DNA from: Artemisia argyi
Lineage: Eukaryota; Streptophyta; Magnoliopsida; Asterales; Asteraceae
Assembly: GCA_030686995.1 (NCBI GenBank)
Contig: JARVZY010002400.1
Location: forward strand, 248,001-312,000
Direction of reading: 5' to 3'
DNA: 64,000 bases
In this document: positions 23,533 to 34,538 of the stretch, one piece after another
How the letters are laid out: each line of letters starts with the position of its first letter
Numbering within the stretch: position 1 is the stretch's first letter
Notes under the pieces: generated by a model
Seen by the model: only the letters and a program-made list of their open reading frames with translations
What the model was told of the DNA's origin: nothing
Databases searched by the model: none
Program-made: the position numbers and the translations under genes

Positions 23533-24642
23533 TCATTGACGGTCAATCTTCTTCTTCATTTTTCCAAGGAATCTCCCGATGTTTTTGAACATCCCCTTTG
23601 TTTGCTTGAACTCCTCCGACTCATTTAGAATATCCGGAAGTTGGGAAAGGTATTCTAGAGGTGGGAGCCTAGAGTTTGGCAAATTGTCATCTTCACTCAT
23701 TGAGGAAGAAGATGATGAGGTAGGAGGATGTGGACGTTTTCCTTGGGCTTTGTAAACTCTCTTATCACTAAGTGGAACAAAGGTGTGTGGAATGAGAGTG
23801 TAGTCAAGACGAAGACCATTTGAAGTTGGTGGAATGGGTGAGATGAACCTAAAGAGACGGGTCAAGAGCATTCCATATGGCATAGCCGTTGTGCCATGCA
23901 CGGGAATGTCGGCCATTCTCTTTGCCATGTAGTAGGCAAGGTTGAAGGGTTGCCTAACGGACAAGGAGTAGAGCATGTAGCAAAGGCAAAGGTTGATATG
24001 GTCACGGTTCCCTACTGTGCTAATGGCATTTGCTCTAAGGACTTCCTCCCATTTCTTGAATTGGGGTTTGAGTTCGTTCATTTCTATTCCATATGGGTCC
24101 TTATCGGCCTCATTCCCCGAATGGGTTCTCCTAGTGGTGGTGGTCCTAACAAAGAGGTGGTCACGGAGTACGTCTTTTGAGACAAGGGGTGTGTCATAAG
24201 GATGGATACGGTCTTGGAGGTTGTCAAGAGTTGAAAGGGAGTGCAAGTCGGAATAGAGGCAAGTACCACGGTTTGGGACACCTAGGATTTGAGCAAACTC
24301 CTCAAGAGTGAAGGAGTATTGATGACCGCTAACCCTAAAGTTGATAGACATATGACCATAGTCATCCGTGGAGAGGACGCATGATGCATAGAACTCTAGA
24401 ATGAACCTAGGACAAATAGGCTCGTCGATATTCAAAAGACACTCAAAGTTGATTGTGGCAAAATCGGCGTAAAGGTTTGTGCCTTCTAGGAAAGATAGGT
24501 CAATGGTTCTACCCTTATGGACATAGTGTTTTTCTAGGGCTTTGAAAATGTTTACTTGATTTGCGGTAAGGCCTTTGGTTTTATGATGTTTTGGTAGGTA
24601 CTTAATGGTGTCCTTGTGGTCGTAGTGGGTTAGAGGAGGCAT
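23533..24642 (-). CDS. SIRE-like accessory ORF1 of B (putative plant transposon protein family)
   Basis: A complete frame of 369 residues from ATG 24642, eight bases behind a splice acceptor. Features in order: a basic KHHKTKG segment, the conserved RFILEFYASCVLS and SFTLEEFAQILGVP block near residues 85-130, KPQFKKWEEVLRAN near 205, GNRDH and FNLAYYMAKRMADIP near 225-255, MLLTRLFRFISPIPP, a Ser-rich SSSSSSMSEDD stretch near 315, and a basic tail KMKKKIDRQ. About 60 percent of positions appear to match A's ORF1, with most differences conservative, which suggests selection on the protein. I place it with the putative plant transposon protein family (PF20167, from memory). It is sometimes loosely called env-like, but I see no signal peptide or transmembrane segment. 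Confidence 0.85.
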   Translation of the reverse strand: MPPLTHYDHKDTIKYLPKHHKTKGLTANQVNIFKALEKHYVHKGRTIDLSFLEGTNLYADFATINFECLLNIDEPICPRFILEFYASCVLSTDDYGHMSINFRVSGHQYSFTLEEFAQILGVPNRGTCLYSDLHSLSTLDNLQDRIHPYDTPLVSKDVLRDHLFVRTTTTRRTHSGNEADKDPYGIEMNELKPQFKKWEEVLRANAISTVGNRDHINLCLCYMLYSLSVRQPFNLAYYMAKRMADIPVHGTTAMPYGMLLTRLFRFISPIPPTSNGLRLDYTLIPHTFVPLSDKRVYKAQGKRPHPPTSSSSSSMSEDDNLPNSRLPPLEYLSQLPDILNESEEFKQTKGMFKNIGRFLGKMKKKIDRQ

Positions 24643-25300
24643 GATGATTCCTAGAACAACAAAATTTCACATTTTAGTTTACGTAAACCACTATTTTAAT
24701 GTGGAAGTTCTAGTGTGTGCCTATATGAAAACAATGTGGAGGTGCGGTTATCTTGACTCATTTTGATGCTTCAAAATCGTTTTATGCAAGTTTTGTTATA
24801 AAACAAAAGATAACCCAAACGCTCCTAGTTCAATGTAGCTTCGTTTGAATGTACCCGAAAATACATATTGGTTATGTATTCCCTTTAGCATTCAAGAGAC
24901 ATTATGCAAGTGATGTTTTAAACATAATGTTTTGATTTTGTATTCTCAATGTGAGACAAAAAAATATTTGTCCTACTTGTGAGAAATTTTTGAAAGGATT
25001 TGACATGGGGTGTTTTAGCAAACATGTTTATACTAATTGAAGATGCAATTCCTAACTATGGGAAACATGATTAGTTTAATTAATTACCTAATCTCATGCA
25101 TGAATTTCTTAAGTTAATGCATAACCCCAAGTTTTTGTTTTTGTGCAAGAAATAGAATTCCTAGACTCAGATCAGGATTGTAATCATGTTAAGAATACTT
25201 ACAATGATGATTGATTTGCAATGTAAATGAATGAAGGACCAAGAATTCGTAGGTGTGGATGAGTGGTGAAGTGAATAGTAGCAGCCTTGAAGTGGTGGTA
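24643..25300 (-). promoter_or_regulatory. ORF1 5' region of B: untranslated exon and intron
   Basis: On the minus strand a donor GTAAGT begins at 25202 after CATCATT. The acceptor TTTTGTTGTTCTAG ends at 24651, giving an intron of about 552 nt, close to the 543 nt in A. Blocks inside the intron are shared, for example GAGTCAAGATAACC and CATATAGGCACACACTAGAAC. A further small frame at 25199-25387 is upstream untranslated sequence. Confidence 0.65.
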
Positions 25301-25349
25301 TGAGATAATGGGTATTTGGTTTAATATAAACAAAGAAAATGTTTCTGTA

Positions 25350-25420
25350 GGTCGACGGATACGGCGGAACCCTAAGTTGGGTTCCATCCGTTATGGCTGA
25401 GGGTTCCGCCGACCCTGCTA
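25350..25420 (-). promoter_or_regulatory. GC-rich palindrome, pol-ORF1 spacer of B
   Basis: CGGCGGAACCCTAAG and TTGGGTTCCATCCG, then GAGGGTTCCGCCGACC. Outer arms GTCGACGGAT and ATCCGTT continue the symmetry. It lies about 50 bases behind the pol stop codon. Confidence 0.75.
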
Positions 25421-25476
25421 AGAAAAATGGTTTTGGATTTGTTTTGATTTTTGTGATTTTTGTCTAATGTCCAGAA

Positions 25477-28035
25477 CTACAATGTAGGTTCCATGAGTCC
25501 TAAGCCTAGCCTAAGAAGATTAAAGGGTTCACGTTTAAGAGGTTTTGTGAGAATGTCGGTTATGTTGTCTTCGGAAGAAACTTTCTCAATTGAGATATTT
25601 CCTTCTTGAACGTTGTCACGAAGGAAATGATGACGGATTTCAATATGTTTGGTACGAGCATGTTGAACCGGGTTTTTGCTAAGATCAATGGCACCTTTGT
25701 TGTCACAAAGAATTGTGATGTCGTTGAGTTGAATTCCGTAGTCAACAAGAGCTTGCTTCATCCAAAGAGCTTGTTGACATGCCTTTCCGGCCGAAACATA
25801 CTCGGCTTCCATTGTTGAGATAGCAAGAGCCGTTTGCTTCTTAGAGAACCATGGGGTGAGACAATGTCCAACAAAAGTACAAATACCACTTGTGCTTTTT
25901 CTATCGACATAGTCACCGGCATGATTCGAGTCGGCATACACTATGGTGTCTATTCCCGTTCCTTTGGGATACCATAAACCTAAATGTGTAGTGCCCTTAA
26001 TATACCTAAAAATCCTTTTAACGGCTTCGAGATGGGTAGTTTTAGGATCTTCCTGAAAACGAGCACATAGACAAACACTAAACATAATGTTGGGTCTACT
26101 AGCCGTTAGGTAAAGTAGACTACCAATCATACCTCTATATTTAGTGCTATCTACGGATTCACTTTCCTCATCCTTGGTGAGTTTAGTTTCCGTGAACATG
26201 GGAGTTTTGATAGGTTTCGAATCTTCTAGTCCAAATTTCTTAAGCATGTCCTTAATATATTTAGATTGGTTAAAGAAGATACCATCTTCTAGTTGTTTGA
26301 TTTGGAGTCCTAAGAAAAAGTTGAGTTCTCCCATCATACTCATTTCAAACTCTTCATGCATGATTTTTGAGAAATCCACACATAATTCTTGACAAGTTGA
26401 TCCGAATATAATGTCATCAACATAGATTTGGACTATGATAATATGTGAATCTTTCTTCTTAGTGAAGAGAGTATTATCAACTAAGCCCATGGTATACTTA
26501 TGGTCAACTAGGAATGTTTTAAGTCGATCATACCATGCTTTTGGAGCTTGCTTAAGTCCGTAAAGAGCCTTTTTAAGTTTGTAAACATAATTAGGTTTTT
26601 CAAAATCGATGAAGCCCGGTGGTTGAGCAACATACACTTCTTCATTAATGACTCCGTTTAGAAATGCACTTTTGACGTCCATTTGAAAGAGTTTAAAATT
26701 ATGTGCACACGCATAAGCAAGTAATATTCTAATTGACTCGAGCCTAGCTACCGGAGCCAAAGTTTCATCGTAATCAATGCCTTCTTGTTGATTATATCCT
26801 TGTGCTACTAGCCTAGCTTTGTTTCTAGACACAATTCCATTTTCATCCATTTTATTACGAAAGACCCATTTTGTTCCAATTATTGTTTGACTCTTTGGTT
26901 GAGGAACTAATGTCCATACATCATTCCTAACAAATTGGTTTAATTCTTCTTGCATTGCAATTACCCAAGATTCATCTTTAATGGCTTCATTAATGTTTTT
27001 CAGTTCAATGGTTGACACGAAACAAAAGTAGTTGCTTTCATTTTGAACTTTTGATCTAAGTGTTCTTTCGTTAATGTTGCCTATGACACCGTCTAATGGA
27101 TGACTTTTAGATTCTTTGACATTGACAAGTTCTTTGTTTAATAGTTCATCTTCCTTGTTATTACCTAAGATTTCTTGACATTCAATTGCTTGGCTTTCAA
27201 CTAAGTCATCATCTACCAAAGGTGATGTCTTAGAGGGAGGTGGACTTTCGTCAAATGTTACGTTTAACGATTCCTCGACTCTTAAGGTTTCTTTGTTCAA
27301 AACAATGTAAGCTTTACTATTTTGTGAATATCCAAGAAATACACCTTCATAAGACTTTGGGTCAAATTTGGTGAGATAATCCTTGGTGTTAAGAATGAAG
27401 CATTTACTTCCAAACACTCTAAAGTATCCTAATGTAGGCTTTTTACCTCTATAAAGTTCATAAGGAGTTTTACTAAAAAATCGTCTAATTAGGACTCGAT
27501 TAAGAATGTACGCTGATGTGTCAACGGCATTACACCAAAACTTTTGTGGAATAGTTTGTTCATTAAGCATTGTTCTACTCATCTCTTGCAATGTCCGGTT
27601 TTTACGTTCTACTACACCATTAGATTGAGGAGTACGTGGAGCCGAAAAGTTATGAGTAATTCCATTTTTATCACAAAAGTTTCCAAATTGAAATTCATTA
27701 TCAAATTCACGACCGTGATCCGTTCTAATAGACACTATATTAGACCCTACTTGATTTTGAATTTTCTTACTTAGAATCTCAAATTTATCAAACGCTTCAT
27801 TTTTACTTTTCAAAAACTTTGTCCAAGTATAACGTGAGTAATCATCTACTATGACCAAATTATAGAAGTTACCTCCATAACTTTGTATAGCGGATGGACC
27901 AAATAAATCCATATGCAAAAGTTCTAGACACCTAGATGTAGACACCATGTTTTTAGCCTTATGGCTACTATGGACTTGTTTACCGACTTTACAAGCATCA
28001 CAAAAGTGTTGGTCATATTTCAACTTGGGTAGGTT
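25477..28035 (-). pseudogene. pol: Copia B pol: integrase core, reverse transcriptase, RNase H
   Basis: An 848-residue open stretch, continuous in frame with the protease region before it. Integrase: zinc-finger CDAC pair, then the catalytic Asp (HMDLFGP), Asp (RTDHGREF) and Glu (VVERKNRT) by about residue 140, and the GYFRVFGSKCFILN region. Reverse transcriptase (RVT_2 type): KWVFRNKMDENG, FKLFQMDVKSAFLNG and the active-site YVDD. RNase H: DSNHAGDYVDRKSTSG, STMEAEYVSA, LCDNKGAIDLSKNP, ending TKPLKREPFNLLRL. Catalytic residues look intact here. It is called a pseudogene because in-frame stops upstream separate it from gag and from its own start. Confidence 0.92.
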
Positions 28036-29055
28036 TCAAACTAAGTCTTTGGAGGAGAGGTTTTGGATTAGTCTCATGTTAGCGTGTCCTAAACGTCTAT
28101 GCCATAAAGTTGAGGATTCATCTAATGAGGTAAGACAAAGTTTGTCTCTAGATATTGAATCCAACTTCATGACGTATACGTTGTTCTTAAGGACACCTTT
28201 GGCTACGGTTATACCATCTTTAAGTATTTTACTACCGTTTTCACTAAAAAGGACATTATACTTATTACGACAAAGTTGACTAATACTAAGAAGATTAAAT
28301 CCTAAGTTATCAACATGAGCAACATCATCTATAGAAAGGGAGTCGTGAGAGATTGTACCTTTTCCGATGATTTTGCCCTTAGCATTACTACCAAACGTAA
28401 CATTACCTCCATCACATTTGTGATATGTTGAGAAGAGGCTTTTATTACCCGTCATGTGCCTTGAACAACCGCTATCTTTAATCCATTCATCCGGTTCCAA
28501 ACAAACTTTGAGGCGCACCTATTTTATGAAAAACACTCAAACATTTGGTCCCCAATTTCTCATGGGTCCATTTTGGTTAAGCATGCCATTAATTTGTTCC
28601 AAGTATGAAAATAGAGCATAAGGGTTCCATGGCATGTAGTTTGAATTTTGGTAATGTCCAGGAGCGTTTTGATTCCAAACTTGTTGATAGTTTGGTCGAG
28701 CGTTGAAGTTGCTCTTTGGAAAGGGGCATTTGGGAATTGGAGTCTTAGGTCTTGGTTGAGTAGTCTTAGCTCTAAATTCATTTTTACTAAGTCCTACTCC
28801 AGTTCTAAAGGCAGGTTTTGTTCCATTTTTATATGTAACTTTAACAAATTTTGAACGATCCGATGTGAATGGAGTTACTGCTGCAGCAGACCTGGCGGAA
28901 CCCTCGGGGCCAACGGGCGGAACCCTAATTTGGGTTCCGTCTGGTCCGCGGGCTGCTGTAGCAATTTTGTTTGTTTCATGTGCGTTCTTTTCTTGTTTCG
29001 TTTGACCCTTAATGATTTCTACCTTCCTGAAACCTAGACCTGTTTTATCAAAAGG
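28036..29055 (-). pseudogene. pol: Copia B protease and integrase N-terminus, three in-frame stops
   Basis: Same frame as the pol part that follows. It holds a spacer with the GC-rich palindrome, a low-complexity stretch (NPYALFSYLEQINGM), the protease box WIKDSGCSRHMTG, and the pre-integrase motif LWHRRLGHANM. Stops interrupt at 28537-28539 (TGA), 28519-28521 (TAG) and 28036-28038 (TGA). At the last one the family residue before NLPKLKYD is plausibly Arg, so CGA to TGA by deamination would explain it (inference). Confidence 0.82.
28877..28962 (-). promoter_or_regulatory. GC-rich palindrome at gag-pol junction of B
   Basis: CTGGCGGAACCCTCGG, then GGGCGGAACCC, AATTT, GGGTTCCGTCTGG, with CTGCTGCAGCAG on one side and GGCTGCTGTAGC on the other. 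The block stays open in the gag-pol frame, so here it is also coding (about 25 residues). Confidence 0.75.
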
Positions 29056-30419
29056 TCACTTTTGAAGTTTCATAATTTCATCCGCACATGAAATGCTCTT
29101 ATCGAACTTTTTGAACTTTGTGGTTTGTTTGATTAGATTATTTTGAGTAATTTTAAGTTTCTCAACTTCAAGTTTAAGTTCTTCACATGATTTACATGAG
29201 GTGTCAATACCTTTACCCTTTTCTAATCTCTTAGCTTTTTCTTTTAACTCATAGACTTCATTTTCTAAAAACTCCTTTTTAGTTTTCAAAAATTTATTTT
29301 TGTTTATGATTTTTAAGCTTAACTCACAAAGTTTGTTATATCCATTTTGTAAAGTATCATCATCTATAGAGGAGTAAGATGAGTCGGAGAGTACCTCATT
29401 TGAGTTGTGAGCCATGAGAGCAATATCATCATTCTTTGGCTCATCATCATCTCCTTCATAGTCACTCCAAGCACCACCCACAAAAGCTTGTTGAGGTTTG
29501 CTCTTGGGTGGTTTTGGACATTCTCCTGCAAGATGACTTGTGTCTCCACACCTATAACATTTTCTTTCAACTTTTCCTTTTCGATCATCACGATCTTTCT
29601 GGAAGGTTTTCTTGTCATCTTTAGGTTGCCTTACAAACTTCCCTCGCCTACGAAAGAACTTCTTGAAGTCTCTCACGGCCATAGCATATTCCTCATCATC
29701 ACTATCCGAAGTAGATTCTTCATCATCACTTGATTGGACTCTAGCTTTCAAGGCAATGGACTTAACTTTTTCTTTCTTGCCTCTAACTAGTTCCGAATCT
29801 TTTTCCATTACCATTTCGTGAACTTTGAGGTTTCCAATTAGCTCATCAAGTGACATGCATGAAAGATCTTTGGATTCTTCAATTGCCGTCACTTTTGCTC
29901 TCCACTTCGGATGGAGTGCTCTAAGAAATTTCCTGACAAAGTTCTTACTACAAAAAGATTCGTCAAGTGCTTTAAGTGAAGTAATAATAGTATTAAATCT
30001 AGCAAAGGCATTATCGCATTATCAATAATCTCATCTTCGGAAATAACAAATTGTTCATATTGTTGAACAAGAAGATCAATTTTGTTATCTTTAACTTGTG
30101 AGTTTCCTTGATGAGTGACAATTAAAGATTGCCAAATATCTTTGGCGGTTTTACACAAAAAGACTCTTTCATATTCTTTCTTAGGCAAAGCATTATAAAG
30201 CATCATTTTAGCTTCATTATTTTTACCTATTAATTTCTTTTGATCATCATCTTTGATGTTAGTAACTACGTTATCACCATCAATAATTATATACCACAAA
30301 TCTATATCTTTAGATTTCACGTAAGTTTCAAAACGGTTTTTCCAATATATAAAACCATTTGCTTCAAAGAGTGGTGGTCTTTGCATAGATTGCCCTTCTT
30401 TGTAATTTTCAAAATCCAT
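29056..30419 (-). pseudogene. gag: Copia B gag, frameshifted by an 8-bp duplication
   Basis: The likely start is ATG 30419 (MDFENYKEG); the open frame four codons further up begins with TTG. The first part is the UBN2-type gag (FEANGFIYWKNRFETYVKS, KTAKDIWQSL, IDLLVQQYEQF). At 30008-30023 the eight bases GATAATGC occur twice in a row on the minus strand, throwing the frame off. The correct frame continues (VTAIEESKDLS, LDELIGNLKVHEM, YAMAVRDFKKFFRRR) to a CCHC knuckle CYRCGDTSHLAGEC and a lysine-rich coiled-coil-like stretch, and ends with TGA at 29056-29058. Pol continues in the same frame. Confidence 0.9.
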
Positions 30420-30469
30420 GGATCGTTTCAAGTTTTAAAACACAATATATTTTAAAAGCTTGAGTAATG

Positions 30470-30486
30470 TAGCTCTTGATGCCAAT
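30470..30486 (-). promoter_or_regulatory. SIRE-like B primer-binding site
   Basis: On the minus strand ATTGGCATCAAGAGC follows the 5' LTR. It resembles the Met-initiator site TGGTATCAGAGC with a substitution and an extra base. Gag begins only about 50 bases further on. Confidence 0.65.
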
Positions 30487-31597
30487 TGAAGGGGGGTTGA
30501 ATAGTTTACCGATTAAAATCTTTTTAACTTGTTAAGTTAGCTTTGAAACTTTCCGTTTGATCAAAGATATATGGACAAACACAATATATAACATGCAAGT
30601 AAATGAAAGAAACGATCAAACCACAACACGAGTATTTATCGTGGTTCGGCTACAAGGACTCTTTTTCCTTGCCCTACGTCCACACCCCGAGTATCCAACT
30701 CGAGAGTTTCTTTCACTAGTCAACAAGCTCCTTTCACCGGCGGAGAAAACCTTACACGTCGCTTATACTTTTACCGACACAAAGCTAAATGTCGAGTTCT
30801 TTTACAAGGGCACAACCACTCCCGTTAGTTCTTTTACTAGGGTACAACAACTCCCAACACTCTTTGTATTTTGAGGACTAAAATACTAACCACTCACTTC
30901 AGAATATACACAAACAAATGACGTGTAAACAATAAGGGTTTACACAATACTAAGCTAACAAGTCTTGCAACGTTATGTTGGAAACTTGTAACTTTTGATG
31001 ACCTTGTGAGCTTCTTTGCTACAAAAGGAAACTTCACATTTACAATGTTAAGAGGTTAGAAGAAAAGATGAGTGTGTGTGTAAAATATGATCTCAAGAGG
31101 TTAGCCAAAAATCAAGTTATGGCTTGGTATTTATAGCACATCATTCTGCATGCTCGGCGGATCAGGCGGAACCCTCAGATGGGTTCTGCCCATGTACCCC
31201 CAGGGTACCGCCGGGTCTGCAGTAGGTTTTTGCAATAACTCTTCAAACCAAACAAGGTCTTGTCTCATAAATCCTAGCAACCAAACAATGTCACATCACT
31301 TAAATCAAGTCAAACACAAAACTTGTAAGCAACACCAAAGCAAGTCAAACACATTTCTTTCCATAAATGCACAATGACAAAACTTGCCATAAATGTGATG
31401 TGACTATTTCTAATTTAAGAAATAAACTTGTGTTGTGTTTTATGAAATGTAAAATGTAGCAAAAGTCTAGTTTATGCAAGTCTTAAAAACTAAGATTATG
31501 TTTTGCTTAAAAACTAAAGTTTACATTTTGTCGTTAACAAAACTTAGCGAATATCGTAAAATATAAATAACGTTTTTAGGCGATATTTGTATTAACA
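30487..31597 (-). repeat. SIRE-like B 5' LTR
   Basis: 1111 bp, TGTTAATAC to CCCCCCTTCA on the minus strand. Compared with the 3' LTR it lacks about 11 bases (TAGTTTTCCAC) at its inner end beside the primer-binding site. The TATA box is at 31128-31135 (minus) and the palindrome at 31149-31223. Confidence 0.9.
31149..31223 (-). promoter_or_regulatory. GC-rich palindrome in B 5' LTR
   Basis: Same as 20641-20715, with changes in one arm (GGGTTCTGCCCATG instead of GGGTTCCGCCAGTG). It lies upstream of the LTR TATA box. Confidence 0.75.
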
Positions 31598-31608
31598 GTT
31601 TAGTACTC

Positions 31609-31636
31609 TCATGATTAATTATAGAATTAATCATGA
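31609..31636. repeat. 12-bp-stem palindrome in Gypsy-2 LTR 1
   Basis: TCATGATTAATT, loop ATAG, AATTAATCATGA. The same stem with loop AGAG is at 36991-37018 and 42571-42598. The insertion site of SIRE-like B is six bases away. Confidence 0.85.
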
Positions 31637-32389
31637 CTGAGAAAAACATGACCAAAATAAGCCTCGGCCGTGAAAAACTAGAATTTTCAGTTTTTAAGCG
31701 TTTTTACTCAGCCGTAACCCTAGCCTATACCTGCACCGCGTTTCTAAGACGATTTGAGTTTTAAAATTATTAGAAAAAGTCACCATATTTTTCCCTCCTC
31801 CTTTGACCAAAAATCATTCCTTGATTTTATAAGTCATTCCTTGATTTTTAGGCTTACGATTTTATGTCTAAAAGACATTTAATACCAACCGACACAAGAC
31901 TGAGCCCAGCCTAAACATCATAAGTCATTTTAAGTCATTATTATCCTATTAGAAAAGTTACATTTTGCTTTTCTCAATTTTACGCAACTTTCGTAAGTTT
32001 TACGTATTACGCGTTTTAGACTCGTGTTTCCAGTTTTAGCAGGGTTTGAGCAACCCAATAGAACCTACCACTCATTTTATATTTTATTATGGAGTATATT
32101 GACATGTTTAACCATACTTTCAAGTTTCATATTTTTTGGATACCCAGTTTTACGTTTCGTGACTTAACAACTTACGGTTAGCATTTTACGGAGTCGAAAC
32201 TAACTACATAAGCTTGGTTAATATCATCAAAAGTCCACACTTGTTCCCCAAGTATATGAACCGACCTAGGGGGGGGGGAATTCAGCCCATAGGTGGCTTG
32301 ATCTCATGCTAGGAGGCCTTAGATGCATACATGTGTACAACTTGGTCTCCAAGGTTTGACAAGTCAATGAACTAACCTCCTTAAGACCC

Positions 32390-32397
32390 TATAAAAG
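32390..32397 (+). promoter_or_regulatory. Gypsy-2 LTR 1 TATA box
   Basis: TATAAAAG followed by a C-rich stretch, about 110 bases after a G run. Matching boxes are at 37778-37785 (LTR 2) and 43351-43358 (LTR 3). Confidence 0.6.
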
Positions 32398-34477
32398 CCC
32401 CCCTCCCCTCTTTGAACGTCCATCATCACCCCCCAAAACATCTTCACACTTAGCTAATTCATTCCTAGTTTTATGCAAGATACAAGTGCTTCAACAACAT
32501 AGAAACCCTAGCTTGGTTTTAGGTAATCAAACTACTTCCAAACCTTATAAACTTTGGTGATTCTCTTGAGTTTGAATCTACTCAAGTCACCTCAACTTTC
32601 ATCATCTTTCTTTCAAGAATACAAGGGTAGAAAGATTGCTTGAAGCAAAGTAGGGTGAAGCTTAAGTCTATCAAAGTCCGTACCTTACTAGTTACTTACC
32701 TTTCTTTTAGAAAGCCTCAAGTTGTAAGCAAACCCTAACATACTTTCTTGCTAAATATCATTTTCATGCTATTTATGTTTCTTTCATGCTATATATGGTC
32801 TTTGTATTATGTTCATGATGTATAAAAACTAGTAAAACAAGTTATGGTATATATATGTTAACTTATGTTATTTAAACAAGTAAACTAGTGACTTTTATGG
32901 AGAACCACGGCCAAAATAGTACAACTATGATATTTGACACTTACTTACTGTTAAAAAGGACTTAACAAGGAAAACATAGCAATTTGAATCACCCAAAACG
33001 AGTACCCGAGTCAAAAGTTATGACCATTTTAAGTTAGCAAAACCAAAACGCCGAAACTGCCTATACCCTACTGTTTTGCATTCTGCCATTTTGAAAGTCA
33101 CCCTTCTGGTCCGATTCATTAAAAAGTTAAAACACAAAAGTTGTCCGGAACGACGTTTTCGATCAGGGGAAAAGAAGCTCGAGCCCTGAAAACGCTTTCC
33201 GAGTGATAATTTTCTTCAAATTCTTAACAACCCATTTTTAGACCAAAGTCACTATATAATAGTTATGATTTACTAAGACCAAGAGGTCTAATGACCTAAA
33301 GCCAAGACCACAACCATGGCTAAAGCCAAGGTTGAGTCTCAAGACCATGGTACAATGACCAAGGTCACGGCAAAGCTATGACCAAAGACCATATAAACTT
33401 ACCCTAATAACAATCTTCATGTAAAAATAAACTTTCCTAAGTTTATTCAAATTTTAGACATGTAACTTTTCGGATCCAAACTTATATATATGTTATCGAA
33501 TACTACAATAGTAGGGAGCCTCATGTGAGGAGTTCATTAAGTAAGCCATCGAGATGAGTTGTGGATTTACGAATTAAAGTGTCCTGGCTCCTCGAACGTT
33601 TACTCCATGACTTCTGAATTATGTCGGCCCGAACGGTAGTAAGAGATATACAAACTATACATATTTCATAAACCATTTACATTCAAAGACTTACACTATA
33701 TACTAAGTACTACATCATGAATATTATGCAAGACATATATAGGCAATTCTTCGTATTCTTAAGACGTTACTCCAAACCTAAGTCGCGACGTTCTATTGTA
33801 GGTTACTCTTAGAGACTGTTGCGATTCGACTATCATACTCACTACATAACTTAAGGTAAGTCATAGCCCCTAGTCTTTTCATACTTGTTTTAACTCTTTG
33901 GGGGAGACACATGCTCAACTAGTTGTCTTCGGGAATTGGCTCCCAAGTGAGGTCTTCGGAGATGAAGTAGAGACTCACTACTAATTGCTTAATTGTTTTG
34001 ATGAACTATTACATGTCTTATTCATTCTATATATTTAGCAGTGGGTTGTGAACACACAGGTTGCAAGTGTTGTTATGAGCGGGACTTGCAACTGAGTGGA
34101 TTCACAATGCCTTTGCTGTGTGAACATTCTTTAAGGCTTTTCAACTATTTTAAGACAAACTCTATGAACTCACCAACCATTGTGTTGACACTTTAGCATG
34201 TTTGTCTCAGGTCTATAAGGTGATAAGCTGTTGCATGGAGCATAGAGTCGCTTGGCATGTTTTGAAGACTTATGCTTTTATCTTTACCATTCGATATGTT
34301 TTAAAACTCTTATGTATTGTATTATGGAACTCAAGTTTGTAACTCGGAATTTATTAATCGAATGGTAACTTTTCAAAATGTCTCATTTAGAGTTCGTTTT
34401 CTATACCTTGTACTTTGTATTATGAAGTAGCACCCCTATGACACAGTCTTCCGCTGCGATATTTTGGGGGTGTTACA

Positions 34478-34538
34478 GATTGGTACTAGAGCCTTGGTTA
34501 TAGAGAACTAGGTTGCATATACTACCTAGACTATAACT
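34478..34538 (+). promoter_or_regulatory. Gypsy-2 primer-binding site and leader hairpin (unit 1)
   Basis: TGGTACTAGAGCC after the LTR resembles TGGTATCAGAGCC. It is followed by GGTTATAG (34496-34503), CTAGG (34508-34512), CCTAG (34525-34529) and CTATAACT (34531-34538), the same nested inverted repeat as in Gypsy-1 except for the last base of the outer arm. Unit 2 has it at 40076-40136. Confidence 0.75.

Larger units (their letters stand above)
19969..31597 (-). mobile_element. SIRE-like Copia element B, near full length (11.6 kb)
   Basis: On the minus strand the order is 5' LTR (31597-30487), gag, protease, integrase, RT, RNase H, ORF1, ORF2, PPT array, 3' LTR (21089-19969). It is flanked by GTTTAG at 19963-19968 and 31598-31603. 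The unbroken target in LTR 2 reads ATGTTTAGTACTC, confirming the duplication. Gag-pol runs in one frame apart from an 8-bp duplication and four in-frame stops. LTRs differ at roughly 15 sites by eye (a bit over 1 percent). The length, genes behind pol and several PPT-like tracts fit the SIRE/Maximus branch; the lineage name is an inference. Confidence 0.93.
31598..34477 (+). repeat. Gypsy-2 LTR 1, second piece
   Basis: Begins with the duplicated GTTTAG (31598-31603) and then continues the LTR to GGGGGTGTTACA. With 19690-19968 it gives about 3.15 kb. This is ~220 bp shorter than LTR 2 and LTR 3, because most of the 24-bp minisatellite and its left flank are missing near 33920. TATAAAAG lies at 32390-32397. 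Confidence 0.9.

Noticed and set aside
23533..24642. ORF1 as an envelope gene
   Set aside because: No signal peptide, transmembrane helix or glycosylation-rich ectodomain is visible, so the position behind pol alone is not enough.
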